Below, piece after piece: positions 8,890-18,501 of a stretch of 64,000 nt of DNA. This DNA comes from Bradyrhizobium monzae. GTDB taxonomy: Bacteria > Pseudomonadota > Alphaproteobacteria > Rhizobiales > Xanthobacteraceae. The DNA lies in NCBI RefSeq assembly GCF_021458635.1, contig NZ_JAIRDQ010000006.1, positions 1,105-65,104 of the forward strand, read 5' to 3'. Under the pieces are notes generated by a model that ran no database searches, was not told where the DNA came from, and saw only the letters and a list, made by a program, of their open reading frames with translations. Each line of letters opens with the position of its first letter. Position 1 is the stretch's first letter. A program made the position numbers and the translations under genes.

Positions 8890-9915
8890 ATGAATCTGAC
8901 TGAGCTCAACGGAATCGCGACCGCCATGGTCGCCCCCGGCAAGGGCATCCTTGCCGCCGACGAATCCTCCGGCACCATCAAGAAGCGGTTCGACGCGATC
9001 GGCGTGGAATCGACGGAAGACAACCGCCGCGACTATCGCGAGATGCTGTTTCGGTCGAAGGAGGCCATGAGCCAGTACATCTCGGGCGTGATCCTCTATG
9101 ACGAGACGATCTGGCAGAATGCCAAGGACGGCACGCCGCTGGTCAAGCTGATCGAGCAAAGCGGCGCCATTCCCGGCATCAAGGTCGACGAGGGCACGCA
9201 AGCCCTGCCGATGTGCCCGGGCGAGCTTGTCACCGTCGGGCTGGACAAGCTCGCCGAACGCCTGACAAGATATTACGAGCGCGGCGCGCGCTTCGCCAAA
9301 TGGCGCGCGGTGATCGATATTGGCAGCGGTATTCCCTCGATGACCGCGATCAGCGTCAATGCCCATGCGCTGGCGCGCTATGCCGCGCTGTGCCAGGCCG
9401 CGCAGATCGTGCCGATCGTCGAGCCGGAGGTGCTGATGGACGGCGATCACGACATCGACCGCTGCTATGAGGTCACGAGTCGCGTGCTCAACAAGACGTT
9501 CCAGGAATTGCGCGTGCAGCGCGTCGCGCTCGAAGGCATGGTGCTGAAGCCGAACATGGCGATCTCAGGCAAGAAGTCACCGAAGCAGGCCTCCGTCGAG
9601 GAGGTCGCTGACAAGACCATCCGGCTGCTGAAGGCGTGCGTGCCGGCGGCGGTGCCCGGCATCGCCTTCCTCTCCGGTGGCCAGTCGGACGAAGAGGCGA
9701 CTGCGCACCTCAACGCCATGCACAAGCTCGGCCCGCTGCCCTGGGGCCTGACCTTCTCCTATGGCCGCGCGCTGCAGGCCGCGCCGCAGAAGGCCTGGTC
9801 CGGCAAGGCCGAGAATGTCGCGGCCGGACAGAACGCATTCAGTCACCGTGCACGCATGAATGGCCTCGCCTCCAAAGGCGAATGGCAAAGCAGCCTGGAA
9901 AAGAAGGCGGCCTAG
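8890..9915 (+). CDS. Fructose-bisphosphate aldolase, class I
   Basis: A Schiff-base (metal-independent) aldolase of 341 residues. It shows LAADESSGTIKKRF, YDETIWQ, KVDEGTQALP, GLDKLAERLTRYYERGARFAKWR, EPEVLMDGDHDI and the Schiff-base lysine segment EGMVLKPNMAI. The frame extends upstream, but the ATG at 8890 follows GGGAGGA and matches the class I N-terminus. The ThiE-like gene starts 3 nt after its stop, so they are co-transcribed. The preceding ~230 nt carry a repeat, suggesting a promoter separate from the class II gene. Confidence 0.93.
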   Translation: MNLTELNGIATAMVAPGKGILAADESSGTIKKRFDAIGVESTEDNRRDYREMLFRSKEAMSQYISGVILYDETIWQNAKDGTPLVKLIEQSGAIPGIKVDEGTQALPMCPGELVTVGLDKLAERLTRYYERGARFAKWRAVIDIGSGIPSMTAISVNAHALARYAALCQAAQIVPIVEPEVLMDGDHDIDRCYEVTSRVLNKTFQELRVQRVALEGMVLKPNMAISGKKSPKQASVEEVADKTIRLLKACVPAAVPGIAFLSGGQSDEEATAHLNAMHKLGPLPWGLTFSYGRALQAAPQKAWSGKAENVAAGQNAFSHRARMNGLASKGEWQSSLEKKAA

Positions 9916-9918
9916 ATC

Positions 9919-10587
9919 TTGTCGAACAAATCGCCTCCGCCGCGCCCGGCGCCGCGCCTTTATCTCGCGACGCCCGTTGTCGATGATCCCGCCTCGCTCG
10001 TCGCCGAATTGCCGGCGCTGCTCGCAGCGGTCGATGTCGCAGCCGTGCTGGTGCGGCTGAAGGAGACCGACCAGCGCACCATGATCTCGCGGATCAAGGC
10101 GTTGGCGCCGATCGTGCAGACCGCGGGCGCGGCCCTGCTCGTCGACGGCCATCCCGAGATCGTCGCACGCGGCGGCGCCGACGGCGCGCACCTGCCGGGC
10201 ATCGCCGCGCTGAAAGAGGCGATGCCGTCGCTCAAGCCCGATCGCATCGCCGGCGTCGGTGGGCTGACGACGCGGCACCATTCCATGGATGCGGGCGAGA
10301 TCGGCGCGGACTACTTGCTGTTCGGCGAGCCCGACGCCAAGGGTGAGCGACCGTCATCCCAGGCCATTGCCGAACGGATCGACTGGTGGGCCGAGCTGTT
10401 CGAGCCGCCTTGCGTCGGCTTCGCGATCTCGTTCGAGGAGGCTCACGACTTCGCCGCCAGCGGCGCCGATTTCGTGCTGGTCGGCGATCTCGTCTGGGCG
10501 GATTCGCGCGGGCCGAAGGCCGCGCTGATCGAGGCCGACGCCGCGATCAAGAAGGCCTTCGCGGCTGTTGCCATGGGCCAGGGCTAG
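9919..10587 (+). CDS. ThiE-like thiamine phosphate synthase family protein
   Basis: A 222-residue TIM-barrel protein with recognisable ThiE features (LYLATPVVDD strand, R-K pair in VRLKETDQ, GADGAHLPG, GADYLLFGEPD). It is divergent: the usual GVHLGQ is GAHLPG, and the Ser/Thr-rich pyrophosphate loops are weak. The start is TTG 3 nt after the class I aldolase stop, giving tight coupling. The family name fits; thiamine synthesis as its actual role is uncertain because no other thi gene is nearby. Confidence 0.7.
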   Translation: MSNKSPPPRPAPRLYLATPVVDDPASLVAELPALLAAVDVAAVLVRLKETDQRTMISRIKALAPIVQTAGAALLVDGHPEIVARGGADGAHLPGIAALKEAMPSLKPDRIAGVGGLTTRHHSMDAGEIGADYLLFGEPDAKGERPSSQAIAERIDWWAELFEPPCVGFAISFEEAHDFAASGADFVLVGDLVWADSRGPKAALIEADAAIKKAFAAVAMGQG

Positions 10588-10596
10588 CGCGCCGCC

Positions 10597-11691
10597 ATGA
10601 CGCTCCCGCGCATCATCGCTCTCGCCACGCTGCTGCTGGCGGCGCCGGCGGCCGCGCAGCTCCAGATCACGCCGCCGGCGACGATCCCGAGCCCTGCGCC
10701 GGAAAAGCAGAAGCCCAGAGAGCCGGCAAAGGACAAGCCGAAGGTCGCGCCGCACACGATCACCAAGAAGAAGGAGGCCGCACCCGCAGCAAAGCCGTCG
10801 GCCTCGCCGAGCCCGACGCTGCCGGCCACCGTGATCCCGGCGCCGGCCACCGACAATTCCAACGTCGATCTGGTGTTCGGCGCCTATCAGCGCGGCCAGT
10901 ACAAGACCGCCTTCGACCTCGCCAGCGCGCGCGCCAAGACCGGCGACGCCAAGGCCATGACCATGCTGGGCGAGCTCTATTCCAACGCCATGGGCATCCG
11001 GCGCGACTACGCCAAGGCGATCGAATGGTACAAGCGCGCCTCCGACGCCGGCGACCGCGAGGCGATGTTCGCGCTCGCCATGCTGCGCATCGCCGGCCGC
11101 GGCGGCCCCGTCGACAAGGGCGAAGCGGTCAAGCTGATGGCCTCCGCCGCCAAGCTCGGCGAGCCCAGGGCGGCTTATAACCTCGCTCTGCTTTATCTTG
11201 ATGGCCAGACCCTGCCGCAGGACGTCAAGCGCGCCGCCGAGTTGTTGCGCCAGGCGGCAGATGCCGGCCTGCCAGAGGCGCAATACGCACTCGCGACCTT
11301 CTACAAGGAAGGCACCGGCGTGCCGAAGGACGCCGAAAGGTCGGTGCGGCTGCTGCAGGCGGCGTCGCTGGCCGACAATGTCGATGCCGAGGTCGAATAT
11401 GCCATCGCGATGTTCAACGGCACCGGCACGCCGAAGAACCAGCCCGCGGCCGTGGCATTGCTGCGCAAGGCGTCCCGCCAGGGCAGCGCGATCGCGCAGA
11501 ACCGCCTCGCCTGGGTCCTGATCAACGGCATGGGTACATCCGTGGACAAGATCGAGGGGTTCAAATGGCATCTGGTGGCCAAAACCGCCGGCAAGGGCGA
11601 TCCGGAGCTCGACAAGCAGCTGTCCGATCTACCCGCTGACGATCGCGCCAAAGCGGAGGCCGACGCCAAGAAATGGCTCGGGAACAAATGA
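10597..11691 (+). CDS. Secreted Sel1-like TPR repeat protein
   Basis: 364 residues. A Sec signal peptide (MTLPRIIALATLLLAAPAAAQ) is followed by a Pro/Lys/Ala-rich linker (~25-85) and then about six Sel1-type repeats (~90-340), seen as recurring A-x-x-LG-x-LY-x-x-G-x-x-x-x-D-x-x-K-A units. Such periplasmic solenoids bind other proteins; no partner can be named. It starts 9 nt after the ThiE-like gene and probably belongs to the same transcript. Confidence 0.85.
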   Translation: MTLPRIIALATLLLAAPAAAQLQITPPATIPSPAPEKQKPREPAKDKPKVAPHTITKKKEAAPAAKPSASPSPTLPATVIPAPATDNSNVDLVFGAYQRGQYKTAFDLASARAKTGDAKAMTMLGELYSNAMGIRRDYAKAIEWYKRASDAGDREAMFALAMLRIAGRGGPVDKGEAVKLMASAAKLGEPRAAYNLALLYLDGQTLPQDVKRAAELLRQAADAGLPEAQYALATFYKEGTGVPKDAERSVRLLQAASLADNVDAEVEYAIAMFNGTGTPKNQPAAVALLRKASRQGSAIAQNRLAWVLINGMGTSVDKIEGFKWHLVAKTAGKGDPELDKQLSDLPADDRAKAEADAKKWLGNK

Positions 11692-11797
11692 CCTTGCGCC
11701 AAATGGACCGAATGACTTGACGTTTGGCCCCTCGCGGGGCACCCAATCTCCTCAAATAGCGCCCTTTCGCGCCTCCTCCCCATCAAGACCAGAGCTC

Positions 11798-12583
11798 ATG
11801 CTGTATTCCGCCACTATCAACGTCATGGTCAAAGCCGCGCGCCGCGCCGGCCGCAGCCTCAAGCGCGATCTCGGCGAGATCGAGCATCTGCAGGTCTCGC
11901 TGAAGGGGCCGGCCAACTTCGTCTCGCTCGCCGACAAGCGCGCAGAAGAAATCCTCTATCAGGACCTCGCCAAGGCCCGGCCAGGCTACGGCTTCATCGG
12001 CGAGGAAGGCGGCGCGCGGGAAGGCTCCGACAAGAGCCACACCTGGATCGTCGACCCGCTCGACGGCACCACCAACTTCCTGCACGGCATCCCGCAATTC
12101 GCGATCTCGATCGGCCTCGTGCGCGAGGGCACCATCATCGCCGGCGTGATCTACAATCCCGCCAATGACGAGCTCTACATCGCCGAGCGCGGCAAGGGCG
12201 TCTTCCTCAACGACCAGCGCTTGCGTGTGGCCGGCCGCCGCCAGCTCAACGAATGCGTGGTGGCCTGCGGCCTGCCTCATATCGGCCGCGGCGACCACGA
12301 GGAATTCCGCCGCGAGATGACCGCGATCCAGGACCGCGTCGCAGGCCTGCGCCGCTTCGGCGCCGCCTCCCTCGACCTGGCCTTCGTCGCCGCCGGTCGC
12401 CTCGACGGCTACTGGGAACGCAACCTGCAATCCTGGGACATCGCCGCCGGCATGCTGATGGTGCGCGAGGCCGGCGGTACCGTGAGTGACATCAGCACGC
12501 CGGGCGACGCCCTGGTCACCGGCGACGTCGTATGCGGCAACGAATTCGTGCACGGCGAGCTGGTGAAGATTTTGCGGAAATAG
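11798..12583 (+). CDS. suhB: Inositol monophosphatase family protein
   Basis: A Mg/Li-sensitive phosphatase fold acting on inositol or other sugar phosphates. The 261 residues carry metal-site elements FIGEEGG (E69/E70), WIVDPLDGTTNFLHG (D86, D89) and the late SWDIAAGMLMVREAGG. The start MLYSATINVMVKAARRAG matches SuhB-type N-termini; a TTG 81 nt upstream is less likely. The true substrate is unknown. It is convergent with the AAA ATPase gene, with ~30 nt between stops. Confidence 0.9.
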   Translation: MLYSATINVMVKAARRAGRSLKRDLGEIEHLQVSLKGPANFVSLADKRAEEILYQDLAKARPGYGFIGEEGGAREGSDKSHTWIVDPLDGTTNFLHGIPQFAISIGLVREGTIIAGVIYNPANDELYIAERGKGVFLNDQRLRVAGRRQLNECVVACGLPHIGRGDHEEFRREMTAIQDRVAGLRRFGAASLDLAFVAAGRLDGYWERNLQSWDIAAGMLMVREAGGTVSDISTPGDALVTGDVVCGNEFVHGELVKILRK

Positions 12584-12612
12584 GGGCCGTAGTACGACGG
12601 CTCGACCAACGA

Positions 12613-13743
12613 CTAAGAGTCGTCTTCGTCGGATTCCTCGTCGCGATATTCACCGCCAATGGTCAAGCCCTCAATGGTCGTGGCGCCTTTCGACTTGATC
12701 ACCCGGCGAAGCGGGACCGAGCTCTCGCTTCGCAATGCTTCCATCAGCTGCTCCGAATGGGTGACGATCCAGATGTCGGCGCGGCGTGATGCTTTGACGA
12801 TCAGCCGGGCCAATGGCGCCAGCAGCGACGGATGCAGGCTGGTCTCGGGTTCGTTCAGTGCAATGAACGGCGGAAGCCGATAGCCCATGAACACCGCGAG
12901 CAGGCAAATGTATTTCAGCGTCCCGTCGGATAATTCGTGCGCCCTGAACGGCCGCGGCATATCCGTCAGTTGCAGGTCAAAATCACACAAGCCGTTTTGT
13001 TCCCATGCGCGGAGCTCGGCGCCCGGGAATGCATCCTCGATTGCATCCTGCAGATCGGTCGCGTCTTCCCGAATGGTGTAGAGCGTCGCCAGCGCTGCAG
13101 CCAAATCGCTTCCATCGGCACTGAGCGAGGGCGTCGTGATCGCCAGACAGGGCTTTCGTATCGGTGACGCCGGATCGGTGCGAAAGTCGTGATAGAATCG
13201 CCAACCCAGCATTGCATTTCTGATCAGATCGATCTCGGGGCATTCCTTGCCATCGAAAAAACCCGCAAGCGCCGGCTCGGACGGCAGCACCGCATCCTTG
13301 TGGCTGCTCCATGCGCCGCTCTCGCCGCGAACGCTGACGAGCGAATTCTTCCGCTCCATCAATTGGACCGTTCGCTTGCCCTGCGTCGCCTCGATGCTTT
13401 CGGCCTTGATCATCGGCTCGCCGGAAAACGCCGCCTCGAGCGGGCCGGGAAATCCGATCTCGATGGAATATTTGATCCTGTCGAATTTGGCCGACAACCG
13501 CAGCCGCCCATCTTCGCCGCGTTTGCGAACGCCGGACCAGGAGACGGAATTCAATCCGCCTTCGTCGGCGATCGTGCGCGTGATGCGCCCGGTTGCCGCG
13601 TCGCGCAACAGCGACAAGGACTTGTAGAGATTGGATTTGCCCACACCATTCTCGCCCACAAAGACGGACAGGGGATGGATCGGTATGGAGAGCCGCCGGA
13701 TGGAGCGATAGTTCGAGATCGCAATGTCGGTCGGACGCATCAC
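12613..13743 (-). CDS. Stand-alone AAA-family ATPase (COG4637-type, SMC/OLD-like)
   Basis: 376 residues with a RecF/SMC-type head: Walker A GENGVGKSN (30-38), an ABC-like ELSDGTLKYI signature, the Walker B region FIALNEPETSLHP (Asn in place of the common Asp, as seen in this subfamily) and the H-loop IVTHSEQL. The C-terminus is acidic (DEESDEDD). No TOPRIM or nuclease domain is fused and no nuclease gene is adjacent, so a defence role is not supported. The biological function is unknown. It sits alone between convergent suhB and the RND operon. Confidence 0.8.
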   Translation of the reverse strand: MMRPTDIAISNYRSIRRLSIPIHPLSVFVGENGVGKSNLYKSLSLLRDAATGRITRTIADEGGLNSVSWSGVRKRGEDGRLRLSAKFDRIKYSIEIGFPGPLEAAFSGEPMIKAESIEATQGKRTVQLMERKNSLVSVRGESGAWSSHKDAVLPSEPALAGFFDGKECPEIDLIRNAMLGWRFYHDFRTDPASPIRKPCLAITTPSLSADGSDLAAALATLYTIREDATDLQDAIEDAFPGAELRAWEQNGLCDFDLQLTDMPRPFRAHELSDGTLKYICLLAVFMGYRLPPFIALNEPETSLHPSLLAPLARLIVKASRRADIWIVTHSEQLMEALRSESSVPLRRVIKSKGATTIEGLTIGGEYRDEESDEDDS

Positions 13744-13910
13744 ATGCTCTCAATCGGCAGGTCGGGTGCATTCGCGGCGTAGCGCGAACACACATTTTTC
13801 AATCCAGGGATGCAGTCTGGATCGACGCTCCTGCGAGAGCAAGCCGAACGCTCGTTGGACCTCACGCGACCTAGCACCCACGCCCGAAGCAAGCGGGATC
13901 GATTCGGCCC

Positions 13911-16900
13911 TTAGTGGCCGGCCCTTGCCGGCGCTGGCGGACCATACCCTCCGCCCTCGCTCGCGGCCTTCTGCTCCCGGTCCCCAGCCAGCACGCGCTG
14001 CACGGAGACAAAGAACACCGGCACCATCAACAAGGCCAAAATCACCACCGCGATCATGCCACCCATCACGATGGTGCCAAGCGATTGCTGGCTGGCGCCG
14101 CCGGCGCCGTGGGCAATCGCCATCGGCAGCACGCCGCAGATGAAGGCAAGGCCGGTCATCAGGATCGGGCGAAAACGGAGACGACAGGCCTCGATGGTGG
14201 CCTCCACCAGCGGCTTGCCCTCTTTACGCAGATCCTTGGCGAATTCGATGATCAGGATCGCGTCCTTGGCGGCGAGGCCGATGATGGTGATGAGGCCGAC
14301 GGTGAAATAGACGTCGTTGGGCAGGCCGCGCAGCATGGCCGCAACCACGGCGCCGACGATGCCGAGCGGCACGGTCAAGAGCACTGCGAGCGGAATGGTC
14401 CAGCTCTCGTAGAGCGCGGCGAGACACAGGAACACCACGAACACGGACAGCGCGAGCAGGAACGGCGCCTGCGATCCTGACAGCTTTTCCTGAAGCGACT
14501 GTCCGGTCCATTCGTAGCCGAAGCCGCGCGGCAGCTTTCCGGCGAGCCGCTCCATCTCGGCGATCGCGTCGCCGGAGGTGAAGCCGGGCTTGGCTTCGCC
14601 CGAGATGCGCACGGCGGGATAGTAATTGAACCCGGCGATCTGCGTCGGACCGCGCGACCATTCGACCGTCGCGAAGGAGGAGAACGGCACCAGCTGGCCG
14701 CCGGAGTTCTTGACGTTGTAATTGAGGATGTCCTCGGTCTTCATGCGGTCGCGGCTGTCGGCCTGCACCACGACGCGCTGCATGCGGCCGCGGTTCGGGA
14801 AGTCGTTGATGTAGTTCGAGCCGAGATTGGTCGAGATGGTGTTGTTGATGTCCTCGAAGGTGACGCCGAAGGCGCCGGCCTTCTCGCGGTCGATCACGAG
14901 ATTGACCACGCCGGCCTCGGGCAGGCCCTCGACATAGACTTTCTGAAGCACCGAACTCGCATTCGCTTCCGCGATCAGCTGATCGGCCGCGCGCATCAGG
15001 GCCGGATAGCCCTTCTGGCCGCGGTCCTGAAGCCGGAACGAGAAGCCGGACGAGTTACCGAGATTGTCGATCGGCGGCGGCTGCAGCGCCGAGATCTTTG
15101 CGTCGCGGATCGACGACAGATCGCGGTTGATGTCGTTGACGATCGCAGCAGCGGACTCCCTCGGCCCACGCTCCGACCAGTCCTTCAGCGTGATGAAGGC
15201 CTGCGCGGTATTCATGCCCTGGCCGGAGAAGCTGAAGCCGGTGAGGAAGGTGACGTTGTCGACACCCGGCCGCTGCGCCAGATATTTTTCGACCTTTTCG
15301 ATCACGGCCTCGGTGCGGCCGTAGGACGAGTCGGACGGCGTCTGGACGTCGGTGGTGACAAAACCCTGGTCGTCGACGGGCAGGAAGCCGCCGGGCAGGC
15401 TGACGAAGGCCCAGGACAGGCCGACGAGCAGCGCGACATAGACCATCATCAGGCGACCGGTGCGCTTCAGCGAGAAGCCGACGGTGCGGGAGTAACCCTC
15501 CTTGCCGCCTTCGAGCATGCGGTTGAACCAGCCGAATACGCCCTTCTTCGCGTGGCCGTGACCGGCCGCAACCGGCTTCAGAATCGTCGCGCACAGTGCC
15601 GGCGTCAGCGACAGCGCCAGAAACGCGGAGAAGCCGATCGCCGCGACCATGGTCACCGAGAACTGGCGGTAGATGATGCCGACCGAGCCCGGGAAGAACG
15701 CCATCGGCACGAACACCGCCATCAGCACCAGCGTGATGCCGATGATGGCGCCCGAGATCTGCGACATCGCTTTCCGTGTCGCTTCCTTCGGCGGCAAGCC
15801 CTCCTCTGTCATGATGCGCTCGACGTTCTCGACCACGACGATGGCGTCGTCGACGAGAATGCCGACCGCGAGCACCATGCCGAACATCGAGAGCATGTTG
15901 ATGGAGTAGCCGGCAAGCAGCAGCGTGGTACAGGCGCCCAGCAGCGCCACCGGCACCACGATGGTCGGGATGATGGTATAGCGGATGTTCTGGAGAAACA
16001 GGAACATCACGACGAACACCAGCACCACGGCTTCGACCAGCGTCGTCAGCACCTTCTTGATCGAGGCTTCGACCACGGGCGTGATGTTGTAGGGGATCTC
16101 GTAGGAGATGTTGGCCGGGAAGAAGCGCGACAGCTCCTTCATCTTCTCCTCGACCGCGCTCGCAGTCGCCAGCGCGTTGCCGGTCGGCGACATCAGCACG
16201 GAAAGACCGGCCGTCGGCTTGCCGTTCAGGCGCGTGTTGAACTGGTAGCTGAGACCGCCGACCTCGACCCGCGCGACGTCGCGCAGCCGTACGGTCGAGC
16301 CGTCGGCATTGGCACGCAGGATGATGGCGCCGAACTCGTCGGGCGACGACAGCTGGCCCTTCACCAGCACCAGCGCGGAGGTGCGCTGGCTGCTCGTCGA
16401 CGGCTCCGCGCCGATGCTGCCCGAGGCGACCTGCGCGTTCTGTGCGGCAATCGCCTTGTTGACGTCGTCAGCGGTCAGCCCATAGCCGACGAGTTTGGCC
16501 GGATCGACCCAGACGCGAAGACTGCGCTCGGTCGAATAGAGCGTTGCGCGGCCGACGCCGGGGATGCGGCGGATTTCGCCGAGCACGTTGCGGATCATGA
16601 AGTCGCCCAGGCCGACCTCGTCGAGGCTGCCGTCGGTCGAATTCAGCGTGATGATCTGGAGGACGGCACTGGAGGCTTCCTCGATCAGGATGCCTTGCTG
16701 GATCACCGCGCGCGGCAGGCGTGCCTCGACGCGCTTGATGCGGTTCTGCACCTCGACGGACGCCGCGCTGGTGTCAGTGCCCGGCTGGAAATTGGCGATG
16801 ATCTCGACCTGGCCGAGCGAATCGCTGGTCGATTCGAAATTGAGGATGCCGGAGGCGCCGTTGAGCTCCTCCTCGATCAGGCGGGTGACGCTGTTGTAGA

Positions 16901-17069
16901 GGTTTTCCGGCGACGCGCCCGGGTAACTCGTCGAGATCGAGATCGAGGGCGGCGCGATGATCGGATATTGCGCGATCGGCAACAGCGGGACCGAGATCGC
17001 GCCGATCAGACAGATGAACAGCGCGACGACCCAGGCGAAGATCGGCCTGTCGATGAAGAAGCTCGCCAT
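13911..17069 (-). CDS. RND multidrug efflux permease (HAE1/AcrB family)
   Basis: A proton-driven inner-membrane pump that exports drugs with an adaptor and an outer-membrane channel. The 1052 residues start with the hallmark ASFFIDRPIFAWVVAL and have 12 predicted membrane segments and two large periplasmic loops. The TM4 proton-relay aspartates are in VGILVDDAIVVVENV. It lies 6 nt downstream of the adaptor gene, forming a two-gene operon. No TolC homologue or TetR regulator is adjacent, so the outer channel is probably encoded elsewhere. Confidence 0.94.
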   Translation of the reverse strand: MASFFIDRPIFAWVVALFICLIGAISVPLLPIAQYPIIAPPSISISTSYPGASPENLYNSVTRLIEEELNGASGILNFESTSDSLGQVEIIANFQPGTDTSAASVEVQNRIKRVEARLPRAVIQQGILIEEASSAVLQIITLNSTDGSLDEVGLGDFMIRNVLGEIRRIPGVGRATLYSTERSLRVWVDPAKLVGYGLTADDVNKAIAAQNAQVASGSIGAEPSTSSQRTSALVLVKGQLSSPDEFGAIILRANADGSTVRLRDVARVEVGGLSYQFNTRLNGKPTAGLSVLMSPTGNALATASAVEEKMKELSRFFPANISYEIPYNITPVVEASIKKVLTTLVEAVVLVFVVMFLFLQNIRYTIIPTIVVPVALLGACTTLLLAGYSINMLSMFGMVLAVGILVDDAIVVVENVERIMTEEGLPPKEATRKAMSQISGAIIGITLVLMAVFVPMAFFPGSVGIIYRQFSVTMVAAIGFSAFLALSLTPALCATILKPVAAGHGHAKKGVFGWFNRMLEGGKEGYSRTVGFSLKRTGRLMMVYVALLVGLSWAFVSLPGGFLPVDDQGFVTTDVQTPSDSSYGRTEAVIEKVEKYLAQRPGVDNVTFLTGFSFSGQGMNTAQAFITLKDWSERGPRESAAAIVNDINRDLSSIRDAKISALQPPPIDNLGNSSGFSFRLQDRGQKGYPALMRAADQLIAEANASSVLQKVYVEGLPEAGVVNLVIDREKAGAFGVTFEDINNTISTNLGSNYINDFPNRGRMQRVVVQADSRDRMKTEDILNYNVKNSGGQLVPFSSFATVEWSRGPTQIAGFNYYPAVRISGEAKPGFTSGDAIAEMERLAGKLPRGFGYEWTGQSLQEKLSGSQAPFLLALSVFVVFLCLAALYESWTIPLAVLLTVPLGIVGAVVAAMLRGLPNDVYFTVGLITIIGLAAKDAILIIEFAKDLRKEGKPLVEATIEACRLRFRPILMTGLAFICGVLPMAIAHGAGGASQQSLGTIVMGGMIAVVILALLMVPVFFVSVQRVLAGDREQKAASEGGGYGPPAPARAGH

Positions 17070-17075
17070 GGTGCG

Positions 17076-18269
17076 TTACCGCGCGACCTTGAGGGCGTGC
17101 CGGTTGTCCGCGCTCGCCTCGGCTTCGGACCAGGATTGCGGCCTGACCTTGTCGCCGGCCGCGAACTTCTGAAAACCCTCGACCACGACCTTGTCGCCGG
17201 CCTTGAGGCCGTCGGTGACGAACCAGACGCCATCCTGCACCGAGCCGGTGCGCACCGGCTGCACGACGATGCGGTTGTCGTCCTTGACGACGAACACCTC
17301 GCTGCCACCGCCGCCATTGCGCTGGACCGCCTGCTGCGGCACCGCGATCGCATCGGAATCAAGGCCCTGGTCGAGCCGCACGCGGACATACATGCCCGGC
17401 AGCAGCTCGCGCTTGGGATTGCGGAATTCGCCGCGCAACGTCACCTGGCCGGTATGGGCGTCGACCTTGGCTTCGGAGAACAGCAGCTTGCCGTCGAGCC
17501 CATAGATGGTGTTGTCGTCGAGCACGAGCCGCACCTTGACGGCATCGGACTCGATGCGATCGAGGTCACCGTTTTCGAAAGCGCGGCGAAGCTGATTGAG
17601 CTCGGTGACCGACTGCGTGAAATCGGCATAGATCGGATCGAGCTGCTGCACGGTGGCGAGATTGGTCTCGTTCTGCACCACGAGTGCGCCTTCGCTGACC
17701 AGCGCGGCACCGACCACGCCGTCGATCGGCGCGCGCACGGTGGCATAATCGAGATTGAGCTTGGCGCGCGCGAGGTCGGCCTTGCGGCCTTCGACTTCAG
17801 CCTGCGCCTGTCGCTCGGCGGCAATGGTCTTTTCGTTCTCGGCTTCGGGCGCGGCGCGCTGGCTGGTCAGCGTCGCGATGCGGCGCGCCTGCTGCTGCGC
17901 CTGCATCAAGGCGGCCTCGGCCTTGTCGACCGCCGCGTCGTTGGCCATCACCTCGACCTCGAACGGACGCGGGTCGATGCGATAGAGCGCATCGCCCGCC
18001 TTCACCTCGCTGCCCTGGCGGAACAGCCGCTCGACCACGATGCCCGACACGCGCGGCCGCACCTCGGCGACACGCGTCGGCGAGATCCGGCCCGGCAGCT
18101 CGCGCACCACGGCGCGCGGTTGCGGCTTGACGGTGACGATGCTGACATCGGGTTCGGAGGGTTGGGCAGCGGAGACGGCGGAAGAGGATTCGTCGCACGC
18201 GCCTAGCAGCGGCGCAAAGGCCGCGAGCATCATTGCAACGCATGCCGATCGCGCTCGAAGTCCTGACAT
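17076..18269 (-). CDS. RND efflux periplasmic adaptor (MFP) lipoprotein
   Basis: The membrane-fusion subunit linking the RND pump to the outer-membrane channel. The 397-residue precursor has a lipobox LLGAC at ~residues 21-25, the lipoyl-like half motifs (RVSGIVVERLFRQGSEV and VRAPIDGVVGAALVSEG), an alpha-hairpin coiled coil (~100-165) and the beta-barrel segment ELLPGMYVRVRL. It is first in the operon with the pump. The ~230 nt upstream hold its promoter, but no repressor operator is evident. Confidence 0.92.
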   Translation of the reverse strand: MSGLRARSACVAMMLAAFAPLLGACDESSSAVSAAQPSEPDVSIVTVKPQPRAVVRELPGRISPTRVAEVRPRVSGIVVERLFRQGSEVKAGDALYRIDPRPFEVEVMANDAAVDKAEAALMQAQQQARRIATLTSQRAAPEAENEKTIAAERQAQAEVEGRKADLARAKLNLDYATVRAPIDGVVGAALVSEGALVVQNETNLATVQQLDPIYADFTQSVTELNQLRRAFENGDLDRIESDAVKVRLVLDDNTIYGLDGKLLFSEAKVDAHTGQVTLRGEFRNPKRELLPGMYVRVRLDQGLDSDAIAVPQQAVQRNGGGGSEVFVVKDDNRIVVQPVRTGSVQDGVWFVTDGLKAGDKVVVEGFQKFAAGDKVRPQSWSEAEASADNRHALKVAR

Positions 18270-18501
18270 GAAGTGGGGTGCCCCAAAATTGTTGAAACTT
18301 ATCTCGCGTCTCGCGCAACGCCCGTTCTGGGCAATTCAGCGCCGCTGATGCGATCAAAATAGAGGGGACTTGCTGCGGCGCAACGGATCGCGCGGCGGCT
18401 CAATGTCACACGCGCTATCGCGCTGAGTTCAGGCTGATTTTTGGGACTCACCAGATTGTGAGTCGGGTTCCATCGTTGCACGCTGCGACAGAACATCGCA
18501 A

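Noticed and set aside
12613..13743. OLD-family/Gabija-type defence gene
   Set aside because: No TOPRIM nuclease domain and no UvrD-like helicase neighbour; kept only as an ATPase of unknown role.
15552..18206. An 884-codon open frame on the plus strand opposite the RND pump and adaptor
   Set aside because: It is antisense to two clear genes and is made of His/Arg/Asp-rich text typical of the shadow frame in high-GC DNA; no family motif, start site or promoter.
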